Below are positions 15,104 to 18,846 of a stretch of 18,846 nucleotides of DNA, one piece after another. The translations under genes were made by a program, and so were the position numbers. The stretch's first letter is position 1. Every line of letters starts with the position of its first letter. Where the stretch lies: NCBI GenBank assembly GCA_031267005.1, contig JAIRZX010000603.1, forward strand, positions 1-18,846, in the 5' to 3' direction. Source of the stretch: Deltaproteobacteria bacterium. GTDB taxonomy: Bacteria > Desulfobacterota > Desulfarculia > Adiutricales > Adiutricaceae. Under the pieces are notes generated by a model. That model saw only the letters and a program-made list of their open reading frames with translations. It made no database searches and was not told the DNA's origin.

Positions 15104-15232
15104 CTCCGGATCCCATCCGAATCAATCCGACTCAATCCGAATCAATCCGAATCACATCAGAATCCCTCCGAATCCATCCGAATCACATCAGAATCCCTCC
15201 GAATTCATCCGAATCACATCAGAATCCCTTCC
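15104..15232. repeat. Tandem ATCCGAATC repeats: 10-bp units leading into a 31-bp unit
   Basis: Bases 15117-15150 are four copies of a 10-bp unit, ATCCGAATCA, with one variant (ATCCGACTCA). They pass into a 31-bp unit (ATCACATCAGAATCCCTCCG plus an AATCCATCCGA-type end) with ATCACATC at 15151, 15182 and 15213. The sequence downstream (TTCCGG, CTCCGG) looks like further decayed copies. It lies between the divergent kinase and pgeF genes, 170-300 bases upstream of the pgeF promoter. Confidence 0.88.
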
Positions 15233-15404
15233 GGGGCCCCTCCGGATCCCCCCGGGGCCCTTTCGATTCCTTCCGCGAAGCCTTCCGGTCCCGGTCCCTT
15301 TCAGTCAACCCTCCGGAGCCCTTCCGGAGAAACTGCCGCGCCCCCCCCCGCTCTTCCAGAAAACTCTAGCCGCAGCGCCCCTCCAGGGCCCCCCCCACCA
15401 AGGG

Positions 15405-15434
15405 TTTACAGGCCCTTCAGGCATTGGCTATAAT
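15405..15434 (+). promoter_or_regulatory. Strong sigma-70 promoter for pgeF-pyrKD
   Basis: TTTACA (15405-15410) and a perfect TATAAT (15429-15434) are 18 bases apart. The start point would be near 15441, leaving a ~145-base GC-rich leader before the pgeF ATG. This is the best promoter in the window. Confidence 0.8.
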
Positions 15435-15587
15435 TAACAGTCATTGTTCGCGCCCCCCCTAGCGCGGGCGCGGGCCACCAGTCCCCGTCTGCCTCGGCCA
15501 GGGCCGCCGCAGCCCCTCATGCCCCGGGCAGGCCCTCGGGCCCCGCCCGAAGACGGCCCAAGCCCCTGCCGACGACGCGAAGCCAAC

Positions 15588-16394
15588 ATGCAGAAGCACT
15601 CCGCCCCGGGCTCCCCGCCCTACTGGACATTCGACGCGCTCAGGGATCTTCCCGGCCTTGCCCACGGGGTTTTCACCCGCGAGGGCCCGGACGGCAAGGA
15701 CTTCAACCTTTCCTTCGAGCACGGGGAGACCCCGGAGGTGGCGGCCAACCTCGCTTCCGCCGAGAAGGCGCTGGGGCTCGGCCCGGCGTCGTTCTTAAAC
15801 CAGGCCCACGGGGACGGGATCCTCCAGCTCGAAGCGGGCGAGAGCTACGCCCCCCGCACGCCCGGCGAGATGCGCGAAGGCTACGACGCCATGATAGCGG
15901 GGCCCGGGCATACCCTCATGGTGAAGCTCGCCGACTGCCAGGGGGTTGTCATCTACTCCCCGGAAACCCGCTCGCTGGCCCTGGTGCATTCCGGATGGCG
16001 GGGTTCCCGCGCCGACATAGTCGGCAAGGCCGTGCGCGGGCTCGTCGCCTCGAGGGGCGCGGACCCGAAGGGGCTCCTGTGCTGCGTCTCCCCCTCCATC
16101 GGCCCCTGCTGTATGGAGTTCAAGGACTACCGGGAACTGCTCCCCCGGTCCTTATGGGCCTACCGGAACCCCTCCAACGGCCATATGGATTTCTGGGCCC
16201 TTACCCGGGACCAGCTCGCGGCCCAGGGCGTCAAGCCTTCCAACATCGAGCTTTCGGGCGTCTGCACCCGCTGTTCCGGGGAATTCTACAGCCACCGCCG
16301 GGGCGACCGCGGCCGCTTCGCCGTAATGGCGGGCCTGAGGGCGGGGGACGCGGCCGCGGCCGTCCCCTCCGCGGCGGGGGCCGCGCGTGGCTAG
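15588..16394 (+). CDS. pgeF: Peptidoglycan editing factor PgeF / YfiH (polyphenol-oxidase-like, laccase domain)
   Basis: Single-domain zinc protein; in E. coli YfiH removes L-Ser misincorporated in place of L-Ala in UDP-MurNAc precursors, and relatives act as purine nucleoside phosphorylases or phenol oxidases. Metal ligands are His74 (NQAHGD), Cys117 (KLADCQG) and His134 (LVHSGWRG); the motifs SPSIGPCC and CTRCSGEFYSHRRGDRGRFAV complete the family pattern. The ATG at 15588 gives 268 residues, a normal length. An open frame runs upstream to TTG 15444, but that stretch is Pro/Arg-rich, begins at the predicted transcript start and adds nothing to the domain. The ribosome-binding site is weak. 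The C-terminal Ala-rich tail is short. The stop overlaps the GTG of pyrK-pyrD by 8 bases, so the two are surely co-transcribed. Confidence 0.93.
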   Translation: MQKHSAPGSPPYWTFDALRDLPGLAHGVFTREGPDGKDFNLSFEHGETPEVAANLASAEKALGLGPASFLNQAHGDGILQLEAGESYAPRTPGEMREGYDAMIAGPGHTLMVKLADCQGVVIYSPETRSLALVHSGWRGSRADIVGKAVRGLVASRGADPKGLLCCVSPSIGPCCMEFKDYRELLPRSLWAYRNPSNGHMDFWALTRDQLAAQGVKPSNIELSGVCTRCSGEFYSHRRGDRGRFAVMAGLRAGDAAAAVPSAAGAARG

Positions 16395-18567
16395 GCCCGT
16401 CATAGCACTCGCGAGGGTCTTGGAGGTTTTGAGCCTCTCTTCCGATACCTTCGTCCTCCGCCTCGCCCGGCCAAGGGGCATGCCCTTGGCCGACCCCGGG
16501 CAGTTCGCGAAGATCGCCCCCTGCGGCCCCTTCGCGGGGGGCGACCCTCCGGAGTCGATCATGGGGCCCGGCCGCGCTGGCGCTTCCGCCCGCCCCTGCG
16601 AGGCGGGGGCCGTAGCCTGCGGGATAGCCCCCCTCCTGGACGCCGATCCGGAAACCGGGACGCGCGGGGCCGGCGTCCGGCGCGGGGAGAGCCTTCCGGG
16701 ACGGCATTACGGCCGGAGCGGCCCGGACGGGCGCGACGGCCGGGGCTTTCCGGACGGGCGGGACGGCCGGGATCGGACGGACGCGCGCGGCGGCCGGGGC
16801 TTTCCGGACGGGCGGGACGGCCGGGATCGGCCGGACTGGCGCGGCGGCCGGGAATCGCCGGACGGGCGGGACGAGCCGGACGCGCCTCAGCCCGCGAGCC
16901 CCCTCTCCCCGGCAATCCCGTCGACGCCCGGCTACGCGGCGGGGCTGCCGGACGGCTGCTCCGTTCCCTACCAGCCGAAGCCTCTGGCCGGCTTCCCCTT
17001 TCTGGACCGCCCCTTCTCGATTCACATCATGGACCGGGATTCCATGAGCTTTCTCATCCGCACGGTGGGCGCGGGCACGCAGTTCCTCCGCGAGCTGCCC
17101 AGGGGGTCGCTCGTCAAGGTCACCGGCCCCATCGGGACCGGCCTGCCCGTAGCCGCCCCGGAACTCAAAAACGGGCCGGTCTACCTCGCCGCCGGCGGGG
17201 CGGGCCTGGCCCCCATGGCATCGGCTGCCCGCTGGAACCCGGAGGCCACGCTCATTTACGGGGAGAGGACCGGGAACTCCCAGATAGACCAGGACTACCT
17301 GCGCTCCGTCTTCCACCGCGCAGTGGCCTACACCGACGACGGCACGGGCTACGGCAGGAAGGGCAGCGTGGCGGACGGGCTCCGGGAATGCCTGAAGGAG
17401 AGGCCGCTTCCCGTCTTCGCCTGCGGCCCGCCGAACATGCTGAGGGCCGTGGAGGAGCTCGCCCGGTCCAAGGGCGTGCCAGCCTGGGTCTCCACCGAAG
17501 CCTTCATGGCCTGCGGGCTGGGGGTCTGCCTGTCGTGCGGGGTGCCCTTGAAAACCGGTAAGCGGGCGAGAGTCTGCGTCGAGGGCCCGGTCTTCCCCGG
17601 AAACGACATACTGCACGTGCCGGACGTGAAGCACGCGCGGACCGGGGCCTTCGTGCCCGACATGACGGTCAAGATAGGCCGCCTGATACTGAAGAACCCC
17701 GTCATCGCCGCCTCCGGCACCTTCGGCTACGGCCTGGAGCTCAGGGAGTTCTGCCCTCCCGAACGGCTGGGGGCGGTCATCACCAAGGGCGTGTCGCCCG
17801 ACCCCTGGCCCGGCAACCCCCAGCCCAGGGCAGCGGAGGGCGCCGGAGGGCTCCTCAATTCCATAGGCCTCGAAAACATGGGGGTGGACCGCTACATGGA
17901 GGAGGCGCTGCCGGCCCTCAAAGCCGCCGGGGCCACGGTCGGGGCCAACATACTGGGCAGGACGCCCGAGGACTACTCGCTTCTGGCGAACAAGCTCGCG
18001 GACTCGGGAGCGGACTTCCTGGAACTGAACATCAGCTGCCCCAACCTCAAGGGGGGCGGGGGCTTAAGCTTCGGCGGGGACCCTGATCTCGCCTGCTCCA
18101 TAACCCGGGACACGGTCAAGGCCGCCCGGGGGAAGCCGGTGGTGGTGAAACTCCCGCCGCTCGTTTCGGACATAGCCCTTCTGGCCAAGCGCTGCGAGGA
18201 CGCGGGGGCCTCCGCGCTGTCGCTCATAAACAGCCTGCCCGCCATGGCGATAGATCTCCACTCGCGGCGCCCCAAGCTCCGGAACGTTACCGGAGGGCTC
18301 TCCGGGCCGCCGATAAAGCCTTTGGCCTTAAGGCAGGTGTGCCTGTGCGCCAGGGCGGTGAAGATTCCCGTCATAGGCATGGGCGGCATCTTCACCGCGG
18401 AGGACGCGCTGGAGTTCATCCTGGCCGGCGCCTCCGCGATCCAGGTGGGCACCGCCACGCTCCGCGACCCCCGCTCCCCGGTCTTCATCCTGGAAGGCAT
18501 AGAGAGGCACCTCTGGGAGATAGAGGAAGACCTGGAGCACTTCAGGGGCAGCCTGGTCCTGGATTAA
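16387..18567 (+). CDS. PyrK-PyrD fusion: dihydroorotate dehydrogenase (NAD+) with its electron-transfer subunit
   Basis: Catalyses dihydroorotate to orotate in pyrimidine synthesis, passing electrons through FAD and an iron-sulfur cluster to NAD+. Residues 1-~420 are PyrK: PGQF 37-40, FAD-binding RPFSI 208-212, the NAD-domain LAAGGAGLAPM near 268, and 2Fe-2S ligands Cys376, Cys381, Cys384 and Cys397. Residues ~424-726 are class 1B PyrD: NPVIAASGTFGYG, GLENMGVD, catalytic Cys551 in NISCPN, and the FMN phosphate loop VIGMGGI. These are normally two proteins forming a heterotetramer. Between PGQF and RPFSI lie ~155 inserted low-complexity residues (about 47-203), including 18-residue Arg/Asp/Gly repeats; here the family normally has ~10-20 residues. 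The frame is unbroken. The start is GTG, overlapping pgeF. Confidence 0.93.
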   Translation: MARPVIALARVLEVLSLSSDTFVLRLARPRGMPLADPGQFAKIAPCGPFAGGDPPESIMGPGRAGASARPCEAGAVACGIAPLLDADPETGTRGAGVRRGESLPGRHYGRSGPDGRDGRGFPDGRDGRDRTDARGGRGFPDGRDGRDRPDWRGGRESPDGRDEPDAPQPASPLSPAIPSTPGYAAGLPDGCSVPYQPKPLAGFPFLDRPFSIHIMDRDSMSFLIRTVGAGTQFLRELPRGSLVKVTGPIGTGLPVAAPELKNGPVYLAAGGAGLAPMASAARWNPEATLIYGERTGNSQIDQDYLRSVFHRAVAYTDDGTGYGRKGSVADGLRECLKERPLPVFACGPPNMLRAVEELARSKGVPAWVSTEAFMACGLGVCLSCGVPLKTGKRARVCVEGPVFPGNDILHVPDVKHARTGAFVPDMTVKIGRLILKNPVIAASGTFGYGLELREFCPPERLGAVITKGVSPDPWPGNPQPRAAEGAGGLLNSIGLENMGVDRYMEEALPALKAAGATVGANILGRTPEDYSLLANKLADSGADFLELNISCPNLKGGGGLSFGGDPDLACSITRDTVKAARGKPVVVKLPPLVSDIALLAKRCEDAGASALSLINSLPAMAIDLHSRRPKLRNVTGGLSGPPIKPLALRQVCLCARAVKIPVIGMGGIFTAEDALEFILAGASAIQVGTATLRDPRSPVFILEGIERHLWEIEEDLEHFRGSLVLD
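16690..16890. repeat. 54-bp in-frame repeat inside pyrK-pyrD
   Basis: CGGGGCTTTCCGGACGGGCG starts at 16741 and again at 16795, a 54-bp period, with a third worn copy from about 16849. It encodes RGFPDGRDGRD-type 18-residue repeats within the PyrK insertion. Shorter GACGG/GACGGGCG subrepeats begin near 16690. Confidence 0.88.
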
Positions 18568-18570
18568 GGG

Positions 18571-18680
18571 AACCTGCTGGCCCCGGCGGGAAGCGGAGCC
18601 GACCTGCTGGCCCCGGCGGGAAGCGGAATGACCAGGCAGCCGCCGGAGCCAACCTGCCGGCCACCCTGGCAAGCGCGGCG
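18571..18680. repeat. 30-bp direct repeats after pyrK-pyrD
   Basis: ACCTGCTGGCCCCGGCGGGA followed by AGCGGA occurs at 18572 and 18602 (period 30, identical over 26 bases), with a worn third copy ACCTGCCGGCCACCCTGGCA at 18652. The CCTGCCGGC/AAGC wording also occurs just after the dehydrogenase gene (10748-10760). Confidence 0.8.
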
Positions 18681-18697
18681 TTCCGCTCGTAAAGCCC

Positions 18698-18726
18698 TTT
18701 ACTGGAAAGCGCCGGAAGCCTATATT
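18698..18726 (+). promoter_or_regulatory. Sigma-70 promoter for a gene beyond the window
   Basis: TTTACT (18698-18703) and TATATT (18721-18726) are 17 bases apart in an AT-rich patch. A GC-rich leader follows, starting near 18733, with an AAGGTGG sequence at 18746-18752. The first in-frame starts after it (GTG 18750, ATG 18820) open a frame that runs off the end; its product cannot be judged from so little sequence. Confidence 0.7.
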
Positions 18727-18846
18727 ATTAGGGTCGGCGCGAAAAAGGTGGCGGTTCCCGCTCCAGCGGGCCCCTCTCCCGGGCGGCCCCCGGCGGGCCG
18801 CTTCCGGCTAAACGCCGTCATGCTTCGGGCTTCCGGCCATTACGTT

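Noticed and set aside
15104..15437. Small plus-strand gene from 15096 to 15437 over the ATCCGAATC repeats
   Set aside because: The 10- and 31-bp periods are not multiples of three, so the peptide does not repeat in register; the frame also covers the pgeF promoter.
15444..15587. N-terminal extension of pgeF from TTG 15444
   Set aside because: The added 48 residues are Pro/Arg-rich, lack homology to the family and would start at the predicted transcription start with no ribosome-binding site.
12640..16900. Common origin for the two 54-bp repeats (coiled-coil gene and pyrK insert)
   Set aside because: The period is equal but the sequences are unrelated; 54 is simply 18 codons.
1..18846. tRNA, rRNA, insertion sequence, integrase or attachment site
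   Set aside because: None seen: no tRNA-like T-arm/anticodon arrangement, no transposase motif, no terminal inverted repeats with target duplications.

Overview
This is an 18.8 kb piece of a very GC-rich bacterial chromosome. The gene set (RapZ next to mannose-family PTS proteins, an NtrX-like sigma-54 activator, a PyrK-PyrDB dihydroorotate dehydrogenase, tandem UspA, YihY, a DyP peroxidase) fits a Desulfovibrio-like member of the Desulfobacterota (old Deltaproteobacteria). That placement is an inference from gene content; there is no rRNA or other marker. No tRNA, rRNA, insertion sequence, integrase or CRISPR array was found. Genes cover only about 70% of the window, which is low for bacteria.

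Layout. Bases 3-3610 (+): the 3' part of rapZ, then mannose-family PTS IIA, a 1 kb gap filled by a 25-unit 12-bp repeat, IIB and IIC; no IID follows. Bases 3761-5828 (+): rimI, carrying a Pro/Ala/Arg-rich insertion, and an NtrX-like regulator with no histidine kinase beside it. Bases 6076-7230 (+): a YihY/BrkB membrane protein, convergent with a DyP peroxidase (-, 7619-8548) across a strong hairpin. Bases 8549-9784: a 1.2 kb gene-free stretch holding a decayed tandem array of about 52 bp period. Bases 9785-10747 (+): an atypical malate/lactate dehydrogenase, convergent with a tandem UspA protein (-, 10884-11993); a hairpin-bearing 49/50-bp repeat lies between them and runs into the uspA 3' end. 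Bases 12430-12939 (-): a membrane-anchored coiled-coil protein made of 18-residue repeats. Bases 13835-14890 (-): an aminoglycoside-phosphotransferase-fold kinase. Bases 15588-18567 (+): pgeF (yfiH) overlapping a pyrK-pyrD gene fusion, driven by a near-consensus promoter.

Functions. RapZ and the PTS proteins probably form a regulatory or partial sugar PTS unit. PgeF and PyrK-PyrD are co-transcribed and join a peptidoglycan-precursor editing factor to pyrimidine synthesis. The remaining genes are mostly single units.

The most unusual signal runs across the whole window. Sequence-unrelated local tandem repeats (periods 9, 12, 14, 30, 31, 49/50, 52 and 54 bp) sit at many gene boundaries. Similar low-complexity DNA has entered genes: a 49-residue insert in RimI, about 155 residues in PyrK (with 18-residue repeats), and C-terminal tails on UspA and the coiled-coil protein. 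The promoters I could find share a TTTAC-type -35 box. The arrays look like products of repeated local tandem duplication and decay, rather than one mobile repeat family.
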